Of a stretch of 64,000 bases of DNA, positions 36,685-44,216 are shown one piece after another. The notes beneath the pieces are model-generated. The model saw only the letters and a program-made list of their open reading frames with translations, was not told the DNA's origin and searched no databases. How positions within the stretch are numbered: position 1 is the first letter of the stretch; every line of letters starts with the position of its first letter. Made by a program: the position numbers and the translations under genes. The DNA is from Bradyrhizobium sp. SSBR45G (GTDB lineage Bacteria > Pseudomonadota > Alphaproteobacteria > Rhizobiales > Xanthobacteraceae), in NCBI RefSeq assembly GCF_030159255.1, contig NZ_BSCT01000007.1, positions 1 to 64,000 on the forward strand, given 5' to 3'.

Positions 36685-37708
36685 GGCCAGCGCGGACGCC
36701 GCCCTGCTGCCACTGGCGCAGCGCCTGGCCGCGCAGGCCGGCAAGGCCAACCCGACGGCTCTGACCCGGCTCGCCGGCGGCCGCAACAATCAGGTCTTCC
36801 GCCTCGATACCGCCGACGGCCCGCTGGTCCTCAAGCGCTACTTCACCGACGCCCGCGACACTCGCGACCGGCTCGGTGCCGAATGGAGTTTTGTCAGCCA
36901 CGCGTGGTCGCGCGGCGTCCACGTCGTGCCGGAGCCCTTGGCCTGCGACCGCGCCGAGCAGGCCGGGCTCTATGGTTTCGTCGAGGGCCGCAAGCTCACG
37001 GCGGCCGAGCTGGCGCCGGTTCATGTCGAGGCCGCGATCGACTTCGTGCTGGCGGTGAACGCCCAGCCCCGCGCCGAATTGGCGCCCGGATCGGAAGCCT
37101 GCTTCTCGCTTGCCGAGCACATCGCCACCGTCGAGCGCCGGGTGGCGCGGTTGGCGACGCTCGATGCCGACGTGCCGCATGTCGCCGAGGCCCGGCAATT
37201 CGTGGCGACGCAGTTGCAGCCGGCCTGGGCCGAGGTGAAGGCGACCATTCTGCGCGGCGCCGCGGCCGAAGGTCTTGTCCTGGATGCCGCCATCCCCGCC
37301 GATCAGGTCTGCCTGTCGCCGTCCGATTTCGGCTTCCACAACGCGCTGATCGACGACGCTGATAGGCTCACCTTCCTCGATTTCGAATATGCCGGCCGCG
37401 ACGATCCGGCCAAGCTGGTGTCGGACTTCTTCTGCCAGCCGGAGGTGCCGGTGCCGCTGGCGGTGCACGAGCACTTCATCGAGCGGCTGACCGAGGGGCT
37501 CGGGTTCGACGCGGCCAGCGTGACGCGCTGCCGGCTCTTGATCGACGCCTACCAGGTCAAATGGACCTGCATCATCCTGAACGACTTCCTGCCGCTCGGC
37601 GCCACACGCCGCGCCTTCGCCGACACCGGCGCCTGGGCGCAGCGCTGCGCCGCGCAGCTCGCCAAGGCCGAGGCGCAGCTCGGCCTGATCGGCGCCACAT
37701 CCGACTAA
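36662..37708 (+). CDS. Aminoglycoside phosphotransferase (APH)-family kinase
   Basis: Protein of 348 aa with an APH/choline-kinase-like fold: GGRNNQVFRLD (about 39-49) as the nucleotide loop, VLKRYF with the ATP lysine (about 56-61), the Brenner-like SDFGFHNALID (about 221-231) and the metal-binding LDFEYAGRDDPAKL (about 239-252). Such kinases in sugar clusters phosphorylate free sugars, including anomeric positions. It may salvage or activate the sugar made here. Antibiotic resistance is unlikely from the context. ATG at 36662 overlaps the preceding gene by 23 bp. Substrate unknown. Confidence 0.83.
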   Translation: MLSVTAAEASADAALLPLAQRLAAQAGKANPTALTRLAGGRNNQVFRLDTADGPLVLKRYFTDARDTRDRLGAEWSFVSHAWSRGVHVVPEPLACDRAEQAGLYGFVEGRKLTAAELAPVHVEAAIDFVLAVNAQPRAELAPGSEACFSLAEHIATVERRVARLATLDADVPHVAEARQFVATQLQPAWAEVKATILRGAAAEGLVLDAAIPADQVCLSPSDFGFHNALIDDADRLTFLDFEYAGRDDPAKLVSDFFCQPEVPVPLAVHEHFIERLTEGLGFDAASVTRCRLLIDAYQVKWTCIILNDFLPLGATRRAFADTGAWAQRCAAQLAKAEAQLGLIGATSD

Positions 37709-37735
37709 CCGACAATCCCACGCCTGGAGATCTTC

Positions 37736-38398
37736 ATGGCCTATCGCGAGTTCGTCAGTCTCGTCCACAAATCGACCAAGCGCGACTATCTCGCGCGCGT
37801 CACCCAGCGCGACAAGGCCGATGTCGCCGAGATGGCGATCAAGTTCGACTACGACTATTGGGACGGCAGCCGCGAGACCGGCTATGGCGGCTACAAATAT
37901 GACGGCCGCTGGCGCAAGGTCGCCGACGCGATGATCGAGACCTACGGCATCAAGCCGGGCATGCGCGTGCTCGACGTCGGCTCCGGCAAGGGTTTCATCC
38001 TGCACGATTTCCGCGAGGCCATCCCGGATCTCGAGGTCGCCGGCATCGACGTCTCCGCCTACGGCGTCGAGCACACGATGGAGAGCGTGAAGCCGTTCTG
38101 CCAGGTCGGCAATGCGGCCAAACTGCCCTACCCGGACAAGCATTTCGATCTCGTCATCTCGATCAACACGCTGCACAACCTCTACAACTACGATCTCGAT
38201 GCCGCTTTGCGCGAGATGGAGCGCGTCAGCCGCGGCGCCAAGTACCTCTGCGTCGAGGGCTATCGCAATGAGCGCGAGAAGGTGAATTTGATGTACTGGC
38301 AGCTGACCTGCCGCATCTTCCACACTCCCGAGGAATGGGCCTTCGAGTTCAAGCGCTCCGGCTACACCGGCGACCACGAGTTCATCTTCTTCGAATGA
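37736..38398 (+). CDS. Class I SAM-dependent methyltransferase
   Basis: Protein of 220 aa with the SAM motif I VLDVGSGKGF near 79-88, motif II aspartate in VAGIDVSAYG (about 105-114) and a motif IV-like FDLVISINTLHN (about 142-153). No zinc-binding cysteines. It likely methylates a sugar hydroxyl or carboxyl in the product of this operon. ATG start with GGAG 8 nt upstream, 27 bp after the kinase gene. It is the last gene before a perfect hairpin, so it probably closes the transcript that starts at 28297. Confidence 0.85.
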   Translation: MAYREFVSLVHKSTKRDYLARVTQRDKADVAEMAIKFDYDYWDGSRETGYGGYKYDGRWRKVADAMIETYGIKPGMRVLDVGSGKGFILHDFREAIPDLEVAGIDVSAYGVEHTMESVKPFCQVGNAAKLPYPDKHFDLVISINTLHNLYNYDLDAALREMERVSRGAKYLCVEGYRNEREKVNLMYWQLTCRIFHTPEEWAFEFKRSGYTGDHEFIFFE

Positions 38399-38407
38399 GC
38401 GTGACAA

Positions 38408-38429
38408 GAGAGCGCCAACAGGCGCTCTC
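38408..38429 (+). terminator. Hairpin at the 3' end of the heptose operon
   Basis: Perfect 9-bp stem (GAGAGCGCC / GGCGCTCTC) with an AACA loop, starting 10 nt after the methyltransferase stop codon. There is no T-run after it, so efficiency as an intrinsic terminator is uncertain, but the position fits transcript end or 3' protection. Confidence 0.7.
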
Positions 38430-38464
38430 GCGACGCATTGGCGTCCGAGTGATGAGTTGACCAT

Positions 38465-38486
38465 CGCCCTCTCGATCGAGAGGGCG
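38465..38486. repeat. Perfect 22-bp palindrome
   Basis: CGCCCTCTCGA followed by its exact reverse complement, with no spacer. It lies between the operon terminator hairpin and a larger nested hairpin. It may be part of the same mobile or repeated palindromic element, or a protein-binding site. Confidence 0.7.
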
Positions 38487-38490
38487 CGAG

Positions 38491-38582
38491 GAAGGCCGGG
38501 AGCCTGCCGCCCCCATGGCCCGCCTGCAGAAAAAAATGCAGGCGGCAGGTACCACAGGTTCGGCTGGGACATCCCGGCCTTC
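38491..38582. repeat. Nested, mutually exclusive hairpin element (Bradyrhizobium-type intergenic repeat)
   Basis: The outer arms GAAGGCCGGGA (38491-38501) and TCCCGGCCTTC (38572-38582) are exact complements. Inside, CCTGCCGCC (38503-38511) pairs with GGCGGCAGG (38541-38549), while CGCCTGCA (38521-38528) pairs with TGCAGGCG (38537-38544) around an A-rich loop. The two inner stems overlap at 38541-38544, so they compete. From memory, very similar sequence recurs between genes in Bradyrhizobium genomes and gives spurious small proteins; a genome search would confirm this. Confidence 0.65.
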
Positions 38583-39084
38583 CCCGCGCGACGGTTTTAA
38601 CGGTGTCCTTCGTGCTCTCCCTGGGGATCGGGCTGTTTTGCCCCCATCGCCCGCGCGCGCCGTCAAGCAACGCCTGCGAACTTGACCTCAGCGTCGAGAG
38701 GCCAGGACCACACGACTTCGCCGTCCGCGCCGGACTGCGCTCGTCTGGCACAGCCGTCACGTCCATCGCAGCCCACCTCCACGTATCGTGACGACGCGTA
38801 CGTCCCTCTGCACGAGGCGGGTTGCGCGTAGACAACCATATTTTCTGGTAAAACGAAAGAAGAATATTTTTCGGCGCGGGACTGGACAGGGGTGATGCAC
38901 CTGAAGATGCGAGCCAATTCGTCGTTGACGCGCACCCTGAACCGGCACAAGCACGCGCGCTGCGTCCCATCTCTGCGGCCCCCACGCAAAACGAGTGAAG
39001 AGCCCGCATGCCGCTTTTGCGATCTTTGCAAAATGTATCTATAAACTGCCTGCCAAGAACACGAGCGCTGGGAGCCGGGCTGTC
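38583..39084. other. Remainder of the 686-bp intergenic region
   Basis: The part up to about 38830 looks like a continuation of the repeat element, with no credible gene. An AT-rich stretch at about 38838-38876, unusual in this GC-rich region, is the best place for a promoter for the gene at 39085, but I cannot assign boxes. Confidence 0.45.
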
Positions 39085-40041
39085 ATGACGAAGTCGTTGA
39101 AGGTGGCGATCGCCGAAGGCCTGCCACCCCAGACCTTGTTCAAGCTGCGCTCGATCAAGCGCGCCCTGATGGGACAGCCGCCCCCGGAGCGGCCGCAGGT
39201 GGCAGCGTCAGCGCCCGCCGCCGAACCCGAACCGACCCCTGCGCCTGCTCCCGTTGCCGAGACAGCGACGGAACTGCCCGAGCCGCGGACGCGGCAGACC
39301 GAGGCCCTCGAGCGTCTCGACGCCCACAAGATCAGCGCGCCCTATCTGTTCTTCGACGTCGACGACGTGCTGATCCTGCCGGCCAAGGAGATCGCGCGCA
39401 CGCTGACCCTGAGCGTGATGTACATCAACAGCGCCGACGTCAAAGGCGACATCGCCGAGTTCGGCACCATGGGCGGCTTCACCGCGCGCACCCTGGCCAA
39501 CGCGATGGTGTTCGACCCGCGCTATCAGCCGAACCAGCCGCTGCGCAAGCTGCGCCTGTTCGACAGCTTCGAAGGCCTGCCGGAGATCACCGCGCAAGTC
39601 GACCTCGAATCGCAGCACGTGAAATCCGGCACCTGGTCGAAGGGCGGCTGCCGGATTCTGAGCGCCGCCGAGCTGCGGACCATGGTGGAGGCCATCATTC
39701 CGCCGAGCCGGGTCCAGATTTACGAGGGCTGGTTCGCCGACACGGTCAAGCTGCTGCCGGACGACACGCGGCTGGCGCTGATCCATTTCGACGGCGACCT
39801 CTATTCATCCACCATGGATGCGCTGGTCCCCTGCTTCGAGCGCGGCTTCATCTCGAAGGGCGCCGTGATCTGCTTCGACGACTGGAACTGCAACGAGGCC
39901 GATCCCGAGGCCGGCGAGCGCAAGGCCTGGGCCGACCTCGTCAGCCGCTTCAACATCGTCGCCAGCCACTCCGGCGACTATTCGATCCAGGGCACCAAGT
40001 TCATCATCCATTCCTACCGCGGCATGAAGCCACGGTCGTGA
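39085..40041 (+). CDS. TylF/MycF-family O-methyltransferase, copy 1
   Basis: Protein of 318 aa. The SAM-binding region is GDIAEFGTMGGFTA at 121-134, and the metal/active-site acids lie in HFDGDLY (234-240) and FDDWN (264-268). This is the macrocin O-methyltransferase (TylF) family, which methylates sugar hydroxyls. A Pro/Ala-rich low-complexity linker (about 32-67) precedes the catalytic domain and is missing from the family core. I start at ATG 39085, which begins TKSLKVAIAEG and aligns with the paralog at 43209; the open frame from 38995 lacks support. It opens a plus-strand cluster of five genes. Confidence 0.85.
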   Translation: MTKSLKVAIAEGLPPQTLFKLRSIKRALMGQPPPERPQVAASAPAAEPEPTPAPAPVAETATELPEPRTRQTEALERLDAHKISAPYLFFDVDDVLILPAKEIARTLTLSVMYINSADVKGDIAEFGTMGGFTARTLANAMVFDPRYQPNQPLRKLRLFDSFEGLPEITAQVDLESQHVKSGTWSKGGCRILSAAELRTMVEAIIPPSRVQIYEGWFADTVKLLPDDTRLALIHFDGDLYSSTMDALVPCFERGFISKGAVICFDDWNCNEADPEAGERKAWADLVSRFNIVASHSGDYSIQGTKFIIHSYRGMKPRS

Positions 40042-40099
40042 GGACGCGCGCGCGATCGCCGAGGCCTCTTGCGGCCTCGATCGGCCAGAAGGTGAATGC

Positions 40100-41188
40100 A
40101 TGAGCTGTCCTTACACCACGCTGCCTGCGAGCAGCTTCTGGCGCCAGGCCGTCGCCGAGCGCAGCACGGCCGATCTCGATCCGCATCTGCCCGCGCGGCT
40201 CCGTTTCGGCCCCGATCAGCGCATCGCCTCGGCGGGGAGCTGTTTCGCGCAGCACATCTCGCGCGCCCTGAAGGCGCGCGGCTACAATTACTACGTCACC
40301 GAGCCGGCGCCGGCGCATCTCACGCCCGATCAGGAGGAACGCTTCGGCTTCGGCCTGTTCTCCGCCCGCTACGGCAACATCTACAGCACCCTGCAGCTGT
40401 TGCAGCTGATCCAGCGGGCGTTCGGCGGCTTCCAGCCGGCGGATCAATTCTGGACCGACCGCGACGGGCGGGTGTTCGACCTCTTGCGTCCGCGCATCAC
40501 GCCGAAAGGCTACGTCTCGATGATCGAGGCGGAGGCCGATCTGAAGCGGCATCTGCGGGCCGTCCGGCAGCTCATCGAAACCACGGATATCTTCATCTTC
40601 ACGCTCGGTCTCACCGAGAGCTGGGTCTCGAAGCTCGACGGCACGGTCTACCCGACCTGTCCCGGCTGCGGCAGCGCCGGCGACTTCGACGATGCCAGAT
40701 ACGCGTTTCACAATCTGTCGGTCACCGAGACCACCGGCTATCTGGCCGAGGCGATCAACCTGATGTCGGCGGCCAATCCGCGGCTGCAGATCATCCTGAC
40801 GGTCTCGCCGGTGCCGCTCGCCGCCACCATGGAGCCGCGCCACGTGATGCAGGCGACGACCTATTCCAAGAGCGTGCTGCGCGTCGCCGCCGAGGAGATG
40901 GTCCGGCGCTACGACAATGTGCACTATTTCGGGTCCTACGAGATCATCACCAATGCGAAGAATGCCGGGGCGTATTTCGCCGATGATGCCCGCTCGGTCA
41001 CGGCCGAGGGCGTGGCGCGCGCGATGACCCTGTTCTTCGCGCATTTCACCGCTGACGGCGCCGGCGCGGCGACGCGATCCGACGGTGACGGCGACGGACA
41101 CCGGCCGGCGGCTCCGGCGCCCGCGGCGCAGATCGTCTGCGATGAGGACGAGTTCTACCGTGCGCTGGCGGCCAGCCGGTCCAATTGA
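40100..41188 (+). CDS. GSCFA-domain protein
   Basis: Protein of 362 aa carrying the family-defining GSCFA motif at residues 46-50 (IASAGSCFAQHI) and the FTLGLTESW motif near 170-178. The GSCFA family is related to SGNH/GDSL hydrolases, but its biochemical role is not established to my knowledge. In polysaccharide loci it probably adds or removes acyl groups. The C-terminal 40 residues are low complexity, rich in Gly, Asp and Ala. The stop codon overlaps a TTG of the next gene (TTGA). It stands between two TylF-type methyltransferases. Confidence 0.85.
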   Translation: MSCPYTTLPASSFWRQAVAERSTADLDPHLPARLRFGPDQRIASAGSCFAQHISRALKARGYNYYVTEPAPAHLTPDQEERFGFGLFSARYGNIYSTLQLLQLIQRAFGGFQPADQFWTDRDGRVFDLLRPRITPKGYVSMIEAEADLKRHLRAVRQLIETTDIFIFTLGLTESWVSKLDGTVYPTCPGCGSAGDFDDARYAFHNLSVTETTGYLAEAINLMSAANPRLQIILTVSPVPLAATMEPRHVMQATTYSKSVLRVAAEEMVRRYDNVHYFGSYEIITNAKNAGAYFADDARSVTAEGVARAMTLFFAHFTADGAGAATRSDGDGDGHRPAAPAPAAQIVCDEDEFYRALAASRSN

Positions 41189-42132
41189 CGACGAGGGGCG
41201 GCCAAGAGCCAGCCTGGGAAGTGAGAGGGCGTATCAGCGTGGACACCGAGCTCGAAACGGTTCTGCCGGTCTACATCGTCGGCGACAGCCATTCGCTACC
41301 TTATCGGAACATGGTGTTCCGGGAGCGATGGACCGGCGCCTGGGTGATGGCCCGCACCAAATACATTCCGGGCGCCACGGCGCGGGAGTTCTACAATCCC
41401 GACACCGGGGAGTTTCATCCCGACTTCATCGCCTTCCTCGAATATGAGGGGCTGGTCCGCAACGGCCGCGCGACGCATCTGTCGATGGACGATGTCGACT
41501 TCGCCATCGCCAAGGCCGCCGGGCAGGCCGTGCGGCCGCCGTTGATCATGATCACCATCGGCGAGATCGACGTGCGCGGGCCGATCCTGCAGCTCCTGAA
41601 GGACAGCCACGATTTCGTGCCGCCGTTCGCGACCACGCTGCCTCTGCTCGACAAGCCGCTGGTGCCCTGGGACCTGATCGACGAGGCGATCGAGGCGCGG
41701 CTCGGGCCGTTCATCGCCGGGCTCGACCAGTTGGTCAAGGCCGGCTTCAAGCGCGTCTACGTCCAGAGCGTGGTTCCGCCGACCCGGCAGGAAGCGCGGA
41801 TCCGCGAGCTGCAGAACTACGACTGCCCGGTGTCCGTCCGCACCAAGCTGGTTCAGGCCTTCAACTGGAAGCTGGCGCAGAAGGTGCGTTCGGTGAACCT
41901 GTTCATGATCGACCGCTGGTCCGACCTGACGGAGGGCGATCTGCTGCGTCCCGAATTCGATTTCGACGGAGTGCATCTGCCGCCCAAGGGCGCCCGCCTC
42001 CTGCTCGAGACCCTGATCGATCACGCGATCGACAGCCGCGGTCTCGTCGCCAATCATCCCCGTTACGAGCTCTATTATCGGATGGCGTGCGGCCTGGACC
42101 CGTTCCAGCCCGCCAAGCCGAACGCAGCATGA
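41185..42132 (+). CDS. SGNH/GDSL-like hydrolase
   Basis: Protein of up to 315 aa with GDSH at 33-36 (block I serine S35), GEIDVRG near 129-135 (block III-like) and DFDGVHLPPKG, giving the catalytic Asp-x-x-His pair D261/H264. No signal peptide or membrane helix is visible, so it is probably cytoplasmic. Start uncertain: the TTG at 41185 overlaps the GSCFA stop codon, while GTG codons at 41221 and 41239 are also in frame. It probably deacylates or transacylates a sugar or glycolipid intermediate. Substrate unknown. Confidence 0.78.
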   Translation: MTTRGGQEPAWEVRGRISVDTELETVLPVYIVGDSHSLPYRNMVFRERWTGAWVMARTKYIPGATAREFYNPDTGEFHPDFIAFLEYEGLVRNGRATHLSMDDVDFAIAKAAGQAVRPPLIMITIGEIDVRGPILQLLKDSHDFVPPFATTLPLLDKPLVPWDLIDEAIEARLGPFIAGLDQLVKAGFKRVYVQSVVPPTRQEARIRELQNYDCPVSVRTKLVQAFNWKLAQKVRSVNLFMIDRWSDLTEGDLLRPEFDFDGVHLPPKGARLLLETLIDHAIDSRGLVANHPRYELYYRMACGLDPFQPAKPNAA

Positions 42133-42139
42133 GGACATC

Positions 42140-43126
42140 ATGGCCGTCACATCCTTGATCAGCACCGCCAAGCAGCGCCTCAAGGGCGGCGTCAACCAGG
42201 CGCTCAACACGCTCGGCTACCGCCTGGTGCGGGCCGACACGCTGGACCGGCTGGCCCGGCAGTCCAGTCCCGACGACACAGCGGGACGGCTCGCCGCAAG
42301 CCCGAACGGCGACGCCAAGCCGCGGAACCTGTCGCTGCTGCCGGCGGCGAACGCGCCGCCGGCGATGTGCACGGCGCATGCGCCGAGATTCGATCCGCAG
42401 AAGTCGCCGAGCCAGCTGGCCGACAAGATCGTCGCGTTCCAGCAGAACGGCGTCACGGTGATCAGCACGAATCCGGAAAAGGCCGCCATGTTCCGGGAGA
42501 CCGAGCAGTTCGACCGCGACGTCAGTAACCGGCATTCGGCGTGGGACTGGGCCGGCAACAGCGTCGCCCCCTACACAAAGGATCTGGCGACCGGGCTGCC
42601 CTCGCCGGCGCTCATCGACTATCTGCACGCGCTGTTCAGCGGCGGCGATTTCGACGCGTTCTTCCGCGGCGTGCTCGGCTGCCCGGCCAAGGTCGCCAAT
42701 GTCCGGCTGGTGCGCTCGAAGCCGCATCTGACGGCAGGCGTCGGTCCGCAGGAATGGCACAGCGACGGCTGTCCCGCCGGCGTGATCCGCGGCGTGCTCT
42801 ATCTCTGCGACGTCGACGCGCAGACCGGTCCGTTCCAGTATCGCGACGCCAATCATCGCGAACATACCGTCCTCGGCAAGACCGGCGACCTGCTGGTGTT
42901 CGACGCGACGCGCCTTCCGCACCGCGGCAGCCCGCCGACCCACAAGACGCGCTCGGCCATCGATCTGGTGTTCATGCCGCGCATGCCCGACGAGGAGATG
43001 ACGATCATGGTCGTCGGCATGAACCACTGGCCGGCCGATCCGTTCTTCGTCAAGCTGCCGAAGGAGCGGCCCGCCGACGCAGAGGACGCGCTCGCCGCAG
43101 GACGCCGCTCCGCCAGCCTGTACTGA
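42140..43126 (+). CDS. Phytanoyl-CoA dioxygenase (PhyH)-like Fe(II)/2-oxoglutarate oxygenase
   Basis: Protein of 328 aa. The metal-binding facial triad is visible as EWHSDG (H207, D209) and LPHRG (H261), with the 2-oxoglutarate-binding arginine in KTRSAID (R271). The spacing fits the double-stranded beta-helix oxygenases of the PhyH family. It would hydroxylate, epimerise or otherwise oxidise a small molecule, in this context probably a sugar or its lipid carrier. The N-terminal 75 residues are not part of the fold and include a short NTLGYRLVRADTL helix. ATG at 42140 with GAGGA just upstream, 7 bp after the SGNH gene. Confidence 0.8.
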   Translation: MAVTSLISTAKQRLKGGVNQALNTLGYRLVRADTLDRLARQSSPDDTAGRLAASPNGDAKPRNLSLLPAANAPPAMCTAHAPRFDPQKSPSQLADKIVAFQQNGVTVISTNPEKAAMFRETEQFDRDVSNRHSAWDWAGNSVAPYTKDLATGLPSPALIDYLHALFSGGDFDAFFRGVLGCPAKVANVRLVRSKPHLTAGVGPQEWHSDGCPAGVIRGVLYLCDVDAQTGPFQYRDANHREHTVLGKTGDLLVFDATRLPHRGSPPTHKTRSAIDLVFMPRMPDEEMTIMVVGMNHWPADPFFVKLPKERPADAEDALAAGRRSASLY

Positions 43127-43208
43127 CGCATGCCGGCCCGCTTGCGTCCTGCGCCATCCCTCACCATCGATTTGCGGTGATCGATCCTTGCCGCGTTGGA
43201 GAATTTGA

Positions 43209-44210
43209 ATGCTGGACCCGCTGAAGAATGCGCTCGCCACCTCGCTGCCGCCGGACGTGCTGTACTGGATGCGCTCGGTCAAGCGCGCGATCATGTTCGA
43301 GCCGCCGCTGCCCTGGCCCTATGGTCCCAGCAGCGGCAGCAGCAGCAGCGCCAACACCGGAGGCAGCACTCAAGGCAGCACTCTGGCCTTGGCAATTGCA
43401 GCACCGTCCGTCGACGATGCCGATGACGGCCGCATCATCCAGGACATCGCGCTGGAGAAATACAGCGCACGGCAGCTTCCCTCGCCCGGAGCCTATTACA
43501 GCTATGCCGACATCCTGATCCTGCCGGCGCAGGAGATCGCCAAGACGCTCACTTTGTGCGTCCAGTACATCAACAGCGCGCATGTGAACGGCGACATCGC
43601 GGAATTCGGCACGATGGGCGGCTTCAGCGCCCGCGCCATCGCCACCTCGATGGTGTTCGACCTGCAGCGGCAACCGCTCGGCAAGAGCGCGTCCGGCGAA
43701 AACCCGTTCCGCATCCTGCGCCTGTTCGACAGCTTCGAAGGCCTGCCCGAGATCACCTCGCCGGTCGACCAGGTCGCACCCCACGTCATTTCCGGCGCGT
43801 GGGCCAAGGGCGGCTGCAAGGTGCTGGCTGCGCCGCAGCTGCGCGCCCTGATCGGGAAGATCATTCCGCCGCACCGCTTCCAGCTGTACGAGGGATGGTT
43901 CGCGGACACGGTGAAGACACTGCCGCCCGAGACGCGCTTTGCGATGATCCATTTCGACGGCGATCTCTACCAGTCGACGATGGATGCGCTGGTCCCGTTG
44001 TTCGAGCGCGGCATGATCTCGACCGGCGCAATCCTCTGCTTCGACGACTGGAACGCCAATCGTGCGATTCCCACCACCGGCGAACGGCAGGCCTGGAAGG
44101 AGCTGGTCGAGATGTTCGCGATCGAGGCCTCGAATGGCGGCGACTACTCGGTCGGCGGCACCCGCTTCATCATCCATTCCTACCGCGGCATTCCGGCCGA
44201 TCCGCTCTGA
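43209..44210 (+). CDS. TylF/MycF-family O-methyltransferase, copy 2
   Basis: Protein of 333 aa, paralog of the gene at 39085 in the same cluster. The SAM region GDIAEFGTMGGFSA and the acids in HFDGDLYQS and CFDDWN are intact. The N-terminal segment begins LDPLKNALATSLPPD and carries a Ser/Gly-rich linker (about 39-60) where copy 1 has a Pro/Ala-rich one, so both copies share a core with different flexible linkers. ATG with GGAG 9 nt upstream. It converges with the acyltransferase gene at 44217 (6-bp gap). It probably methylates a different sugar position from copy 1 (inference). Confidence 0.85.
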   Translation: MLDPLKNALATSLPPDVLYWMRSVKRAIMFEPPLPWPYGPSSGSSSSANTGGSTQGSTLALAIAAPSVDDADDGRIIQDIALEKYSARQLPSPGAYYSYADILILPAQEIAKTLTLCVQYINSAHVNGDIAEFGTMGGFSARAIATSMVFDLQRQPLGKSASGENPFRILRLFDSFEGLPEITSPVDQVAPHVISGAWAKGGCKVLAAPQLRALIGKIIPPHRFQLYEGWFADTVKTLPPETRFAMIHFDGDLYQSTMDALVPLFERGMISTGAILCFDDWNANRAIPTTGERQAWKELVEMFAIEASNGGDYSVGGTRFIIHSYRGIPADPL

Positions 44211-44216
44211 TCTCGC

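Noticed and set aside
34579..38572. Long minus-strand frames opposite the dehydrogenase, kinase and methyltransferase genes
   Set aside because: Shadow frames; the plus-strand genes overlap one another tightly as an operon and show family motifs.
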